Notes: a model not told the origin generated them from the sequence alone. A stretch of 64,000 nucleotides of DNA from Sphingobacteriaceae bacterium GW460-11-11-14-LB5 (GCA_002151545.1 CP021237.1:4216001-4280000); one strand, 5' to 3'. Shown: positions 7,813-16,144, counted from the first letter of the stretch. Translations and numbers: made by a program.

Positions 7813-8235
7813 CTATGCTTCTACGTAATCTCTACGTACTACGAATTTGGTTTGGATCGGTAATTTCTGAGCTGCTAAACGCAATGCTTCTTTAGCAACT
7901 TCTAAAGGCACACCTTCAGCTTCGAAAATTACACGTCCTGGTCTTACAACTGCTACCCAATATTCAGGAGCACCTTTACCTTTACCCATACGTACCTCAG
8001 CAGGTTTCTTAGTTACTGGTTTGTCCGGGAATATCCTGATCCATACTTGACCTTCACGTTTCATGAAACGTGTTACGGCAATACGGGCAGCCTCTATCTG
8101 GCGACTTGTGATCCAAGTAGCTTCTAAAGATTTGATACCGAAAGATCCGAATGCTAATTCAGCTCCACGAGAAGCTAAACCCTTCATTCTGCCTTTTTGC
8201 ATCTTCCTGAACTTCGTTCTTTTTGGCTGTAACAT
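7813..8235 (-). CDS. rplP: 50S ribosomal protein L16
   Basis: The product has 140 residues starting MLQPKRTKFRKMQKGRMKGL, with WIRIFPDKPVTKKPAEVRMG, a segment next to the peptidyl transferase centre. L16 helps place the A-site tRNA. It lies between rpsC (40 nt gap) and rpmC (73 nt gap). Confidence 0.97.
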   Translation of the reverse strand: MLQPKRTKFRKMQKGRMKGLASRGAELAFGSFGIKSLEATWITSRQIEAARIAVTRFMKREGQVWIRIFPDKPVTKKPAEVRMGKGKGAPEYWVAVVRPGRVIFEAEGVPLEVAKEALRLAAQKLPIQTKFVVRRDYVEA

Positions 8236-8275
8236 TTTATTTTGTTCTAATCGTTAAACGATGTTAATAAATCAA

Positions 8276-9121
8276 TTATTTACGAGGACCTCTGTTAGCG
8301 CCTGCGCCACCACCTCTGTTTGCACCACCCTGGCCTGGACCACGACCACCGCCTTGGTTTCCACCACGTCTGTCGTTACCACCGCCACGGTTATCTCTTC
8401 CACCACCACGGTTGTCTCTTCCACCGAAAGCTGGTTTATCTGACTGGCCTTTTGGACCGTTGTTTGCTGCACCAATGTTTGGAGACAAATCACGTTTTCC
8501 ATAAACCTCACCTTTACAGATCCACACTTTAACACCTATTTTACCATAAGTAGTTAAGGCTTCAGCTAAAGCGTAGTCGATATCAGCACGGAAGGTATGC
8601 AAAGGCACTCTTCCTTCTTTGTACTGCTCAGTACGTGCCATCTCAGCACCACCTAAACGACCAGAAGTCATGATTTTGATACCTTCAGCACCCATACGCA
8701 TGGTTGATGCGATAGAAGATTTCATTGCTCTACGGAATGAGATCCTTGCTTCTAATTGTTTTGCAACACCTTCTGCAACTAATTGTGCATCAAGTTCCGG
8801 GCGTTTAATTTCGAAGATGTTAATTTGAATTTCCTTTTTAGTTAATTTCTTTAACTCTTCTTTAATTTTATCAACCTCAGCACCTGCTTTACCGATTACG
8901 ATACCTGGACGAGCTGTGTGGATAGTTACCGTGATACGTTTTAACGTACGCTCGATTACTACTTTTGCAACACCGCCTTTAGCGATACGGGCAGAAAGGT
9001 ATTTTCTTATTTTCTCATCTTCAACTAATTTATCGGAGTAGTTGTTGCCACCGAACCAGTTAGAATCCCATCCTTTGATGATACCTAACCTGTTACCTAT
9101 TGGATTTGCTTTTTGTCCCAT
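8276..9121 (-). CDS. rpsC: 30S ribosomal protein S3 with a long Gly/Arg/Asn-rich tail
   Basis: The product has 281 residues. Residues 1 to about 222 are a normal S3: MGQKANPIGNRLGIIKGWDS, a KH domain with HTARPGIVIGKAGAEVDKIK, and a C-terminal domain ending at KVWICKGEVYGKRDL. The last ~55 residues are low-complexity RGG/GGGRDN/GGNDRRGG repeats, predicted to be disordered. S3 binds mRNA at the entry site of the 30S head. The tail is probably exposed and RNA-binding, but that is inference. Confidence 0.97.
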   Translation of the reverse strand: MGQKANPIGNRLGIIKGWDSNWFGGNNYSDKLVEDEKIRKYLSARIAKGGVAKVVIERTLKRITVTIHTARPGIVIGKAGAEVDKIKEELKKLTKKEIQINIFEIKRPELDAQLVAEGVAKQLEARISFRRAMKSSIASTMRMGAEGIKIMTSGRLGGAEMARTEQYKEGRVPLHTFRADIDYALAEALTTYGKIGVKVWICKGEVYGKRDLSPNIGAANNGPKGQSDKPAFGGRDNRGGGRDNRGGGNDRRGGNQGGGRGPGQGGANRGGGAGANRGPRK

Positions 9122-9130
9122 TTCCTAAAA

Positions 9131-9493
9131 TTAGTTTTGAGTTGTTTCTGTACTTTTACTATCTACAATCAGCGTTACGTGGTTAGAACGTTTACGAATT
9201 CTATATCCACGGCCTTGAGGAGCTGGACGTAAGCGTTTTAACTGACGGCCACCATCAACCATAACTGTTTTTACAAAAAGTTGGTTTTCTTCAGGGCGAG
9301 CACCTTCATTTTTAGATTCCCAGTTTTTGATAGCAGATAATAATAATTTCTCAACTCTTATTGCTGCTTCTTTATTGGTAAACTTTAAAATGCTTAATGC
9401 TTTTTCTACACGTTCACCTCTGATAAGATCTACAACCAAACGCATCTTACGCGGTGAGGTTGGACAATTGTTTAATTTTGCTATTGCTTCCAT
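9131..9493 (-). CDS. rplV: 50S ribosomal protein L22
   Basis: The product has 120 residues, MEAIAKLNNCPTSPRKMRLV onward, with the tunnel-lining loop region KTVMVDGGRQLKRLRPAPQG and RGYRIRKRSNHVTLIV. L22 lines the peptide exit tunnel and contributes to macrolide binding. It lies 7 nt after rpsS and 9 nt before rpsC. Confidence 0.97.
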   Translation of the reverse strand: MEAIAKLNNCPTSPRKMRLVVDLIRGERVEKALSILKFTNKEAAIRVEKLLLSAIKNWESKNEGARPEENQLFVKTVMVDGGRQLKRLRPAPQGRGYRIRKRSNHVTLIVDSKSTETTQN

Positions 9494-9500
9494 TGTCTAA

Positions 9501-9767
9501 TTATTTTTTCTTTTCAGCGTGTCCTCTGAATGTTCTGGTTGGAGCAAATTCTCCCAACTTGTGACCAACCATGTTTTCTGTTACGTACACAGGGATAAAT
9601 TTATTTCCGTTGTGTACAGCAAATGTATGATTCACGAAATCTGGTGATATCATTGATCTGCGAGACCAAGTTTTGATTACAGACTTTTTGCCTGAATCAT
9701 TCATAGAGTTTACTTTTTTCTCTACGTTATGGTCAATATAAGGTCCTTTTTTTATCGAACGAGCCAT
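9501..9767 (-). CDS. rpsS: 30S ribosomal protein S19
   Basis: The product has 88 residues, MARSIKKGPYIDHNVEKKVN onward, with KTWSRRSMISPDFVNHTFAV and GHKLGEFAPTRTFRGHAEKK, all diagnostic of S19. It forms part of the 30S head with S13. The ATG overlaps the rplB stop by one base. Confidence 0.97.
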   Translation of the reverse strand: MARSIKKGPYIDHNVEKKVNSMNDSGKKSVIKTWSRRSMISPDFVNHTFAVHNGNKFIPVYVTENMVGHKLGEFAPTRTFRGHAEKKK

Positions 9768-10591
9768 TATTTCTTCCTTCTCTCTATGATGTAACGATTA
9801 GAATATTTTTTAAGTTCTCTGGTTTTGTAGCCTTTAGCTAAAATACCATTTCTTGAACGTGGGTGACCACCTGATGATCTACCTTCACCACCACCCATTG
9901 GGTGATCTACCGGGTTCATCGCTACCGGTCTAGTTCTCGGACGACGGCCCAACCAACGTTTACGACCAGCTTTACCTAATACTTCGTTTGCGTGATCTGA
10001 GTTAGATACTGCACCGATAGTAGCCAGACAAGTAGTCAGGATTAAACGGGTTTCGCCTGAAGGCATTTTCAAAGTAGCATATTTACCATCGCGGGCAGCT
10101 AATTGTGCGTAAGCACCTGCACTACGAGCTAATTGTGCTCCTTTTCCAGGGTGAATCTCCACGTTGTGGATGATAGAACCTAATGGAATGTTCGATAATT
10201 TTAAAGTGTTACCTACTTCTGGTGCTGCTTTGTCGCCGGATAATAATACCGAACCAACTTGCAATCCTTCAGGAGCGATGATATAACGCTTCTCGCCATC
10301 TGCATAATGTAATAATGCGATGCGGGCAGTACGGTTTGGATCGTATTCAACAGTAGCTACTGTTGCAGGAATATCGAATTTATCGCGTTTGAAGTCGATT
10401 AAACGATATGATTTTTTGTGACCACCGCCCATGTAGCGCATAGTCATTTTTCCTGTGTTGTTACGTCCACCAGACTTTTTTGATGATACAACCAATGATT
10501 TTTCGGGCTTGGTTGCTGTAATCTCCGTAAAACTAGCACCAACTCTGAAGCGGGTACCTGGAGTAACTGGTTTAAATTTTCTTAAGCCCAT
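9767..10591 (-). CDS. rplB: 50S ribosomal protein L2
   Basis: The product has 274 residues, MGLRKFKPVTPGTRFRV onward. The C-terminal signature around VAMNPVDHPMGGGEGRSSGG includes the conserved His of the peptidyl transferase region. L2 is among the most conserved large-subunit proteins. It lies 20 nt after rplW. Confidence 0.98.
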   Translation of the reverse strand: MGLRKFKPVTPGTRFRVGASFTEITATKPEKSLVVSSKKSGGRNNTGKMTMRYMGGGHKKSYRLIDFKRDKFDIPATVATVEYDPNRTARIALLHYADGEKRYIIAPEGLQVGSVLLSGDKAAPEVGNTLKLSNIPLGSIIHNVEIHPGKGAQLARSAGAYAQLAARDGKYATLKMPSGETRLILTTCLATIGAVSNSDHANEVLGKAGRKRWLGRRPRTRPVAMNPVDHPMGGGEGRSSGGHPRSRNGILAKGYKTRELKKYSNRYIIERRKK

Positions 10592-10611
10592 AGTTATAAT
10601 GAATTATTAAA

Positions 10612-10902
10612 TTAAAGGGTTGCGTAATAATCTATTGTTTCGCCGTCTTTTAACGTTACGATTGCTTTTTTGTATTTCGGGCTACGGCCAGATACAAAAC
10701 CTGCTTTAGTGTAACGAGATTTAGCTTTTCCATCAACAACCATAGTGTTCACTGCAACGATGGTTACACCGTACAATTTCTCAATGGCTTGTTTAATCTG
10801 GATTTTGTTAGCCTTGTGGTTAACGCTAAACGTGAAACGGTTAGATTTCTCAGTTAAAGCTGAAGCTTTTTCGGTTAATATTGGTTTTTTTAAAATGTCC
10901 AT
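10612..10902 (-). CDS. rplW: 50S ribosomal protein L23
   Basis: The product has 96 residues starting MDILKKPILTEKASALTEKS, with YGVTIVAVNTMVVDGKAKSR. L23 sits at the tunnel exit and binds trigger factor and SRP. The frame can be extended four codons to a TTG at 10914, which would overlap rplD, but the ATG at 10902 gives the normal family N-terminus and no overlap. Confidence 0.96.
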   Translation of the reverse strand: MDILKKPILTEKASALTEKSNRFTFSVNHKANKIQIKQAIEKLYGVTIVAVNTMVVDGKAKSRYTKAGFVSGRSPKYKKAIVTLKDGETIDYYATL

Positions 10903-10903
10903 A

Positions 10904-11533
10904 TTATTTGGCAAATGCCTCCTCCAAAGTTTTAACAGAATCAGCAGTTAACACAAGTACACCAGCGTTTAATACATCATAAGTATTCAAATCTGCTGCA
11001 GCAATCACTTTAGTTTTCTGAACGTTTCTGCTTGATAAATAGATATTATTATTTTGTGCAGGTAAAACCAATAAAGTTTTTTGAGTACCTACGTTTAACG
11101 CAGCCAATAAACTTGTATAGTTTTTAGTTTTAATTGTATCGAAGTTGAAATCTTCTAAAACTACCACGTTGTTATCTTTTGCTTTATATGCTAAAGCAGA
11201 TTTACGTGCTAATGATTTTAATTTCTTGTTCAATTTAAAACTGTAATCACGTGGCTGAGGACCGAAAACACGACCACCACCGTTAAATAACGGAGATTTA
11301 ATGCTACCAGCACGGGCACCACCTGTACCTTTTTGTTTGTATAGTTTGCGAGTTGAACCAGCAATCTCATTACGTTGTTTAGATTTGTGAGTACCTTGAC
11401 GTTGGTTAGCCAAATACTGTTTTACATCTAAATAAATCGCGTGGTCGTTAGGCTCGATACCAAATACCGATTCAGGAAGTTGCACCTTGGCACCTGTTTC
11501 TTTACCTGAAATGTTTAATACTTTAACTTCCAT
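10904..11533 (-). CDS. rplD: 50S ribosomal protein L4
   Basis: The product has 209 residues. The RQGTHKSKQRNEIAGSTRKL and KQKGTGGARAGSIKSPLFNG segments form the extended tunnel loop. In E. coli L4 binds the S10 mRNA leader and represses the operon. The cluster here starts with rplC and has a hairpin leader (12181-12198) that could be a target, but this is untested. Confidence 0.97.
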   Translation of the reverse strand: MEVKVLNISGKETGAKVQLPESVFGIEPNDHAIYLDVKQYLANQRQGTHKSKQRNEIAGSTRKLYKQKGTGGARAGSIKSPLFNGGGRVFGPQPRDYSFKLNKKLKSLARKSALAYKAKDNNVVVLEDFNFDTIKTKNYTSLLAALNVGTQKTLLVLPAQNNNIYLSSRNVQKTKVIAAADLNTYDVLNAGVLVLTADSVKTLEEAFAK

Positions 11534-11537
11534 CTGA

Positions 11538-12155
11538 TTACTTGTCTAAGATTACGTAAGAACCTTTAGCTCCTGGAATGGAACCACTAACTACTAATAA
11601 GTTTTGCTCAGCATAAACTTTCAAAACCTGTAAGTTCTGAACTTTTACCCTGTCTCCACCTGTTCTTCCTGCCATGCGCATTCCTTTGAATACACGTGAA
11701 GGGAATGATGATGCTCCCAATGAACCTGGGGCACGTAAACGGTTATGCTGACCGTGAGTCTGCATACCAACACCGGCAAATCCGTGGCGTTTTACAACAC
11801 CTTGAAAACCTTTACCTTTTGAGGTACCTACAACATCAACAAAATCGCCTTCTGCGAATGCGTCAACGGTTACTACATCACCTAAATTAAGTGAAGTTGT
11901 AAACGAATCGAATTCTACCAGCTTGCGTTTCGGAGTTGTGTTTGCTTTCGCGAAATGGCCTTTTAACGGTTGAGTTGTGTTTTTCTCTTTTTTCTCATCG
12001 TAACCCAATTGGATTGATGAATACCCGTCTTTTTCTTCGGTCTTTACTTGTGTAACTACACAAGGCCCAGCCTCGATTACCGTACAAGGAATGTTTCTTC
12101 CTTCGGCATCAAAGATACTGGTCATTCCTACTTTTTTTCCAATAATTCCTGACAT
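11538..12155 (-). CDS. rplC: 50S ribosomal protein L3
   Basis: The product has 205 residues starting MSGIIGKKVGMTSIFDAEGR, with SKGKGFQGVVKRHGFAGVGM, the segment near the peptidyl transferase centre. An in-frame start at 12245 lies upstream of the predicted promoter and is rejected. Here rplC is the first gene of the S10/spc cluster because rpsJ lies 13.5 kb away at the end of the str operon. It has its own consensus promoter at 12233-12263. Confidence 0.97.
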   Translation of the reverse strand: MSGIIGKKVGMTSIFDAEGRNIPCTVIEAGPCVVTQVKTEEKDGYSSIQLGYDEKKEKNTTQPLKGHFAKANTTPKRKLVEFDSFTTSLNLGDVVTVDAFAEGDFVDVVGTSKGKGFQGVVKRHGFAGVGMQTHGQHNRLRAPGSLGASSFPSRVFKGMRMAGRTGGDRVKVQNLQVLKVYAEQNLLVVSGSIPGAKGSYVILDK

Positions 12156-12180
12156 TTTATCTTTTCTTTTTAACACCCAT

Positions 12181-12198
12181 CGAAGCAGTAGGGCTTCG
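12181..12198 (-). promoter_or_regulatory. hairpin in the rplC leader
   Basis: CGAAGC at 12181-12186 pairs perfectly with GCTTCG at 12193-12198 around a 6-nt loop, in the ~75-nt untranslated leader between the predicted promoter and the rplC ATG. It is a candidate control element for the ribosomal protein cluster, for example an autoregulatory target of L4. That role is inference. Confidence 0.4.
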
Positions 12199-12232
12199 TT
12201 CAAGGTGGTTGTACATCCCCCGAAAGGGACGG

Positions 12233-12263
12233 CAAAGATAGACAAGAATTATTAATTTTCAAA
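12233..12263 (-). promoter_or_regulatory. consensus promoter for the rplC-led ribosomal cluster
   Basis: On the minus strand a TTTG (12260-12263) is followed after 19 nt by TATCTTTG (12233-12240). This is an exact match to the Bacteroidota pattern TTTG-N19-21-TAnnTTTG. Transcription would start near 12226-12229, leaving a leader of about 70-75 nt before the rplC ATG at 12155. Confidence 0.75.
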
Positions 12264-12327
12264 TAGTTAGCCAAATATTTTTTCAAATAAATTGCTGATA
12301 TGATGGGATTTAACTAAAAAAGAGATG

Positions 12328-12723
12328 TTAATGTGCCAAACCACCATTTAAACTGATGGTTATGATGGTTAAAATGATAAATCCAATCAGTACATATAGG
12401 TAATCGCGCTCAATTAAAAAGCTAAAAATAGCGAAAACAATGCGGGCAACTGGCGTAAAAATTAACATCAGGATCCCAAACTGCACAATGGCATCGCCCT
12501 GAAATGTAGATAGCCCCTTAAATATGGCCACTATAGAAGAAAACTTGCTGAGCTCGGGTTTAAAAACTTTATAGTCGGTAATGGCTCCATTATGATGGAT
12601 CAGGAAAATGGCACCACCTATTAATACGATGCTCATCGAAATAATTACCCCTGCACGCAAAAGCGTACCCAAAATTACCTGGATATCTTTATCGTTTAGG
12701 TTTTCTTTTCCTGCTTTACTCAT
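12328..12723 (-). CDS. DUF1634 membrane protein
   Basis: The product has 131 residues with three likely membrane segments: VIISMSIVLIGGAIFLIHH, the FGILMLIFTPVARIVFAIFS region, and the C-terminal YVLIGFIILTIITISLNGG. It resembles the DUF1634 family, usually encoded next to TauE/SafE permeases. Its start overlaps the stop of the TauE gene by one base, so the two are coupled and may form a complex. The precise role is unknown. Confidence 0.75.
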   Translation of the reverse strand: MSKAGKENLNDKDIQVILGTLLRAGVIISMSIVLIGGAIFLIHHNGAITDYKVFKPELSKFSSIVAIFKGLSTFQGDAIVQFGILMLIFTPVARIVFAIFSFLIERDYLYVLIGFIILTIITISLNGGLAH

Positions 12724-13556
12724 TATAATCCGCTTATTCCTTTATATATCATCTGCAGTGCCAAAAAAGCAACCACCACCGCAAATACAATTTTAAGTCT
12801 ACCGGTTTTAGCCTTTAACAAAACTTTCGAGCCAACGGTTGCGCCGGTTAAAACGCCAATACACACCGGCATGGCAATGCCCGGATCAATCTGGCCACGG
12901 TGCAAATAAACCACTGCACTGGCCGCCGCCGTAACACCCATCATAAAATTACTGGTCGTGGTTGATACCTTAAAGGGCAAACGCATAATATTATCCATTG
13001 CGATTACTTTTAGTGCTCCACTTCCAATACCCAGCAAACCCGATAATGTTCCGGCAAAAAGCATCATTAAAAACCCGCCCGGAACATGTTTTACTGCATA
13101 AGCATGATCTACACCTTTATCAGGATAAGATCCGTTAAGTTTAAAAAAATTGGCCCATTTATCGGAATTATCTAAAGTAGTATGATCTACTTTTTTCTTT
13201 AAGGTCATGATGGCCGAAAAAATCAGGATACAGCCAAATAGAATGGCGATATAGTTGGCATTAAGGTAAACGGCTACAATTGCCCCACAAACGGCTCCTA
13301 TTGTCGTAGCGATCTCTAAAAACATACCGATACGAATATTGGTAATCCCTTCTTTTACGTAAGCAGCCGCAGACCCCGAAGAAGTAGCGATAACAGAAAC
13401 AATGGATGCACCAATGGCATAATGAATATCGACCCCCAAAGCCAGCGTGAGTAAGGGTATAATAATTACCCCACCACCCAAGCCTGTTAGCGAGCCCAAT
13501 AAGCCGGCTAAAAAAGCACCTAATAAAACGATAATGGTAAACAGCAATACCGACAT
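12723..13556 (-). CDS. TauE/SafE (TSUP) family sulfite/organosulfur exporter-like permease
   Basis: This 277-residue integral membrane protein has about eight segments and two repeated Gly-rich motifs typical of the family: GLLGSLTGLGGGVIIIPLLT near the N-terminus and GTLSGLLGIGSGALKVIAMD in the second half. TSUP proteins move sulfite, sulfoacetate or other small sulfur or carboxylate anions across the inner membrane. The substrate here cannot be read from sequence. The DUF1634 gene follows directly. Confidence 0.85.
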   Translation of the reverse strand: MSVLLFTIIVLLGAFLAGLLGSLTGLGGGVIIIPLLTLALGVDIHYAIGASIVSVIATSSGSAAAYVKEGITNIRIGMFLEIATTIGAVCGAIVAVYLNANYIAILFGCILIFSAIMTLKKKVDHTTLDNSDKWANFFKLNGSYPDKGVDHAYAVKHVPGGFLMMLFAGTLSGLLGIGSGALKVIAMDNIMRLPFKVSTTTSNFMMGVTAAASAVVYLHRGQIDPGIAMPVCIGVLTGATVGSKVLLKAKTGRLKIVFAVVVAFLALQMIYKGISGL

Positions 13557-13659
13557 GCGGACAAATATAATGCACTGTTTTTGGCTAAACGAAGGATTGA
13601 GGGAATAAAATAAAGTCTATATGTTATATGGATGATGTAAGATGGGTGATGGAAAATGG

Positions 13660-13966
13660 CAACAGATGAGAAAAATTTATTTATAGAAGGAGATTTACTT
13701 GTGTGGCGTAAACGCACTACCCGTATTTGGTGAGCAGTAATTTTATACGATATTCTATAATGATATTTTTCAAAGGCCCTCCAACTGCCATCATTATTGA
13801 TTTTATATTTATCTAGAGCGTATTTTTCGGGATGCTCACTAAGTGCTATAGTCTAATCAATAAGTTCATCGCGAACCAATATTGCGTGCTTTAAAGAATC
13901 TAATGCGATATAATGATAAATTTTTTCCAGTTCTAGCCTTGCTCCTTTACTCCAAACAACTACCAT
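13660..13966 (-). pseudogene. ParE/RelE-type toxin gene interrupted by an in-frame TAG
   Basis: The ATG at 13964-13966 overlaps the antitoxin stop by 7 nt. The frame reads MVVVWSKGARLELEKIYHYI and on to VRDELID, then a TAG (13853-13855, codon 38), then continues in the same frame with TIALSEHPEKYALDKYKINN, FEKYHYRISYKI and VVRLRHTSKSP. The last two are hallmark ParE/RelE-superfamily C-terminal segments. After the usual end the frame stays open to 13520, so the native stop may also be lost. The 3' limit given is approximate. Simplest view: a toxin silenced by a nonsense mutation. Confidence 0.75.
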
Positions 13967-14187
13967 TTACTAGCCTCAGTTTTTAATTGAGCTGCAGAAA
14001 TAAAATCACCTTGTTCTATTTCAGAATCCCCATCTTCAAGCTCTGCATTATACTGTTCCAATGTTTGAGGTTTCTCAAGTATTCCTTCAGATTTATCTAT
14101 ATTATAATTTAGACCCAATGCATCCAAAACAGCCTTAACAGCTTTCTCTGATTTCTTATTGTCTATATTTACAGTTAGCGTGATCAT
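13960..14187 (-). CDS. antitoxin of a ParE/RelE-type module
   Basis: This is a 75-residue acidic protein, MITLTVNIDNKKSEKAVKAV onward, with a C-terminal tail EQGDFISAAQLKTEASKW. Size, acidity, position directly upstream of a ParE-like frame and the 7-nt overlap with it all fit an antitoxin. The antitoxin family was not identified. The gene is intact while its partner toxin is not, a typical remnant state. Confidence 0.7.
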   Translation of the reverse strand: MITLTVNIDNKKSEKAVKAVLDALGLNYNIDKSEGILEKPQTLEQYNAELEDGDSEIEQGDFISAAQLKTEASKW

Positions 14188-14275
14188 AATTATAAAGTTA
14201 AAAAATAATATGCAGAATTGTTAAACCGTTCTACCTTTAAAATTGCATTGTTGTCAAATTTGATAGGCCATTTAA

Positions 14276-14866
14276 CTAAAACTTGTAATGAAGCTTACTT
14301 TCCTTGTTCAAATCCACATGCCGGAAACTTTCCAGCAATTCGAAAGCAATTTGCCTAACCGTTTCGGGTATTGGGTTAATGGTGGATTGGTTACCCCCGG
14401 CATCTTTTATCGTCCAGCCCGAAGTGTTTAACACAATACTACCGGTAGCCGCTGATTTAATTAACTTGCCTCTTGTATACGCAATCCCGTCCGAATCAAT
14501 GATCACCTTTTTATTATTCCACCAGTTTTCCTGGGATACTTTTTTTAATTCGGAACGATCTAATTTAGCAGCATAACCCCACCCTTTCCCTGTTTGATGG
14601 GTCAGTTTCAATAAACCGATAAAATTGGTCAGGCTTTTAGGATTATAGATTTCAGCACTACAATACATTTCATAGTGATTCACTTTGAGTTGCCCCAGCA
14701 ATGCTTTTGCGTGATCGGAATTATGAAAAATTAAAGCGATTTTCTCCGCAATTGAAGAAATAACAGCATCGGTTCCGCTATCATACTCACTACAAAACAC
14801 TTCTATATCCTTTAATTGTTGTTGCAACAGCGAAACCAGTTCAGCTTTGTTGAGATTGGTTTTCAT
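14276..14866 (-). CDS. hypothetical protein
   Basis: The product is a 196-residue soluble protein with no signal peptide or membrane segment that I can see. I do not recognise the family. The first ~60 residues look helical (LVSLLQQQLKDIEVF, IAEKIALIFH), followed by a mixed region containing a Trp/Asn patch (SQENWWNNKK). It starts 9 nt after the tyrA-like gene ends, so the two are probably co-transcribed, but no functional link is evident. Confidence 0.7.
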   Translation of the reverse strand: MKTNLNKAELVSLLQQQLKDIEVFCSEYDSGTDAVISSIAEKIALIFHNSDHAKALLGQLKVNHYEMYCSAEIYNPKSLTNFIGLLKLTHQTGKGWGYAAKLDRSELKKVSQENWWNNKKVIIDSDGIAYTRGKLIKSAATGSIVLNTSGWTIKDAGGNQSTINPIPETVRQIAFELLESFRHVDLNKESKLHYKF

Positions 14867-14875
14867 CCCTAACCG

Positions 14876-16132
14876 TTACTTGCCTAAGCGCTTAATCATT
14901 TCCGCACTTAAATCCCTACCATCATTTAAGCGGTTGGCAAAAAATGATTTGGCAGCTTCGAAATGTTCTTTGTAACCTTTTAAATCGCCATAACCGATAA
15001 TCGATGCCCATTCGTGCACCGCGGTGTGGAATTCCAAATCGTCGCCACGGATAGATTTATCATATAAAGCCGTATTGATTGATTCTTCCAACATCGCTTC
15101 GTTTTTGAAAAGGTATTCGGCAATGCCCAACCTTAGTTTAAAGGGCGGGGTTTGGCAGATCAGGTTATCGTAAGGGTTTACGCCCATTTTATACCAGGCA
15201 TATACCATGCTTAACAAACTTAAATGCGAATTGGGTTTCTGTTTATGGCTCGCATCCGATAAGCTGAATTCTTTCATGATGTTATCGTCCAGCAGTAAAA
15301 GTGCCCGGCTCTCGTGAAAAACGAAATCGCGTGCAGCGTAAATCTTTTCCCTAAACTCAGTTTCATTTTCACAGATCATCAGCTTAAACAATTCAGATTC
15401 TGCCTGCGCATAATATTTTACCTGTTTCTGTGCATAAGGATTTAAAATGGCCAAACCAGCGTAAATGTGCGATTTGTAGCTAAAAATTCTCAGTGTAGTT
15501 AAAATTTTCACATTATCGATCCCTCCTGCATAAGCCGGATTATCCCAGGGGAAAAACCCTGCATTTTTCCAGGCGGAACCCATGCTTTCGAAACCCATGT
15601 GTGTTACCGCCTGCGTATCGGCCACAATGCGGTCGTGCTCCCTATAATCGTCCATTTCAATAATGTTCGATTTTAAAGATTTATAGATTTCCAGCGCTTT
15701 GGCATACACCGCATCGGTAGCACGGTGGCGCACCACTACCAGCGTTTGCCCTTCCGGACTAAATGCAGGACCATGTAAAGAATGACAGGTTACAATCTGG
15801 GTATCTTCTGGAAGGTGTTTTTCGAAAGCTGCAATTTCGGGATGTTTAACCGAGGTTTGTCCGGCAACTATGGCGCCATATTTAGTAGAGCGGGCAAAAG
15901 TAGCCACTACCTCATCAATTTTTTCGGCCTCCACACAATAGATAATAAAGTCTGATTTACGCGCTACCTCATGTCCATCGATTAAAACTTCAATTCCTTT
16001 AGGTTCCAGCTCATTTTTTAAATCTGTAAAACGCAAGGGCATATCTGCCCCACATACCTTATAACCAGCGTTTATAAACGATAGCGCATACAATTTGCCC
16101 ATATCGCCTAAACCAATAATTCCTATTTGCAT
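14876..16132 (-). CDS. tyrA: prephenate dehydrogenase, fungal TYR1-like
   Basis: The product has 418 residues. The N-terminal Rossmann nucleotide site reads IGIIGLGDMGKLYALSFINA. Later come GQTSVKHPEIAAFEKHLP, the substrate-binding CHSLHGPAFSPEGQ, and DTQAVTHMGFESMGSAWKNA. The C-terminal part has NSHLSLLSMVYAWYKMGVNP and DDLEFHTAVHEW. From memory this order and wording resemble yeast Tyr1 much more than bacterial TyrA. Function: NAD(P)-dependent conversion of prephenate to 4-hydroxyphenylpyruvate in tyrosine synthesis. A TACATTTG box at 16137-16144 ends 4 nt before the ATG. Confidence 0.85.
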   Translation of the reverse strand: MQIGIIGLGDMGKLYALSFINAGYKVCGADMPLRFTDLKNELEPKGIEVLIDGHEVARKSDFIIYCVEAEKIDEVVATFARSTKYGAIVAGQTSVKHPEIAAFEKHLPEDTQIVTCHSLHGPAFSPEGQTLVVVRHRATDAVYAKALEIYKSLKSNIIEMDDYREHDRIVADTQAVTHMGFESMGSAWKNAGFFPWDNPAYAGGIDNVKILTTLRIFSYKSHIYAGLAILNPYAQKQVKYYAQAESELFKLMICENETEFREKIYAARDFVFHESRALLLLDDNIMKEFSLSDASHKQKPNSHLSLLSMVYAWYKMGVNPYDNLICQTPPFKLRLGIAEYLFKNEAMLEESINTALYDKSIRGDDLEFHTAVHEWASIIGYGDLKGYKEHFEAAKSFFANRLNDGRDLSAEMIKRLGK

Positions 16133-16136
16133 GAAA

Positions 16137-16144
16137 CAAATGTA
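16137..16144 (-). promoter_or_regulatory. possible -7 box for the tyrA-like gene
   Basis: TACATTTG on the minus strand fits TAnnTTTG and ends 4 nt before the ATG at 16132, which would give a leaderless or nearly leaderless transcript. No good TTTG at -33 spacing is present. The same arrangement is seen at ribH and the VF530 gene. Confidence 0.3.

Noticed and set aside
8261..8535. His- and Thr-rich short frames opposite and alongside the S3 tail
   Set aside because: They are frame shadows of the Gly/Arg repeats of rpsC.
13261..13575. A minus-strand frame overlapping the TauE gene in another frame
   Set aside because: The TauE frame has clear membrane and family motifs; this one does not.
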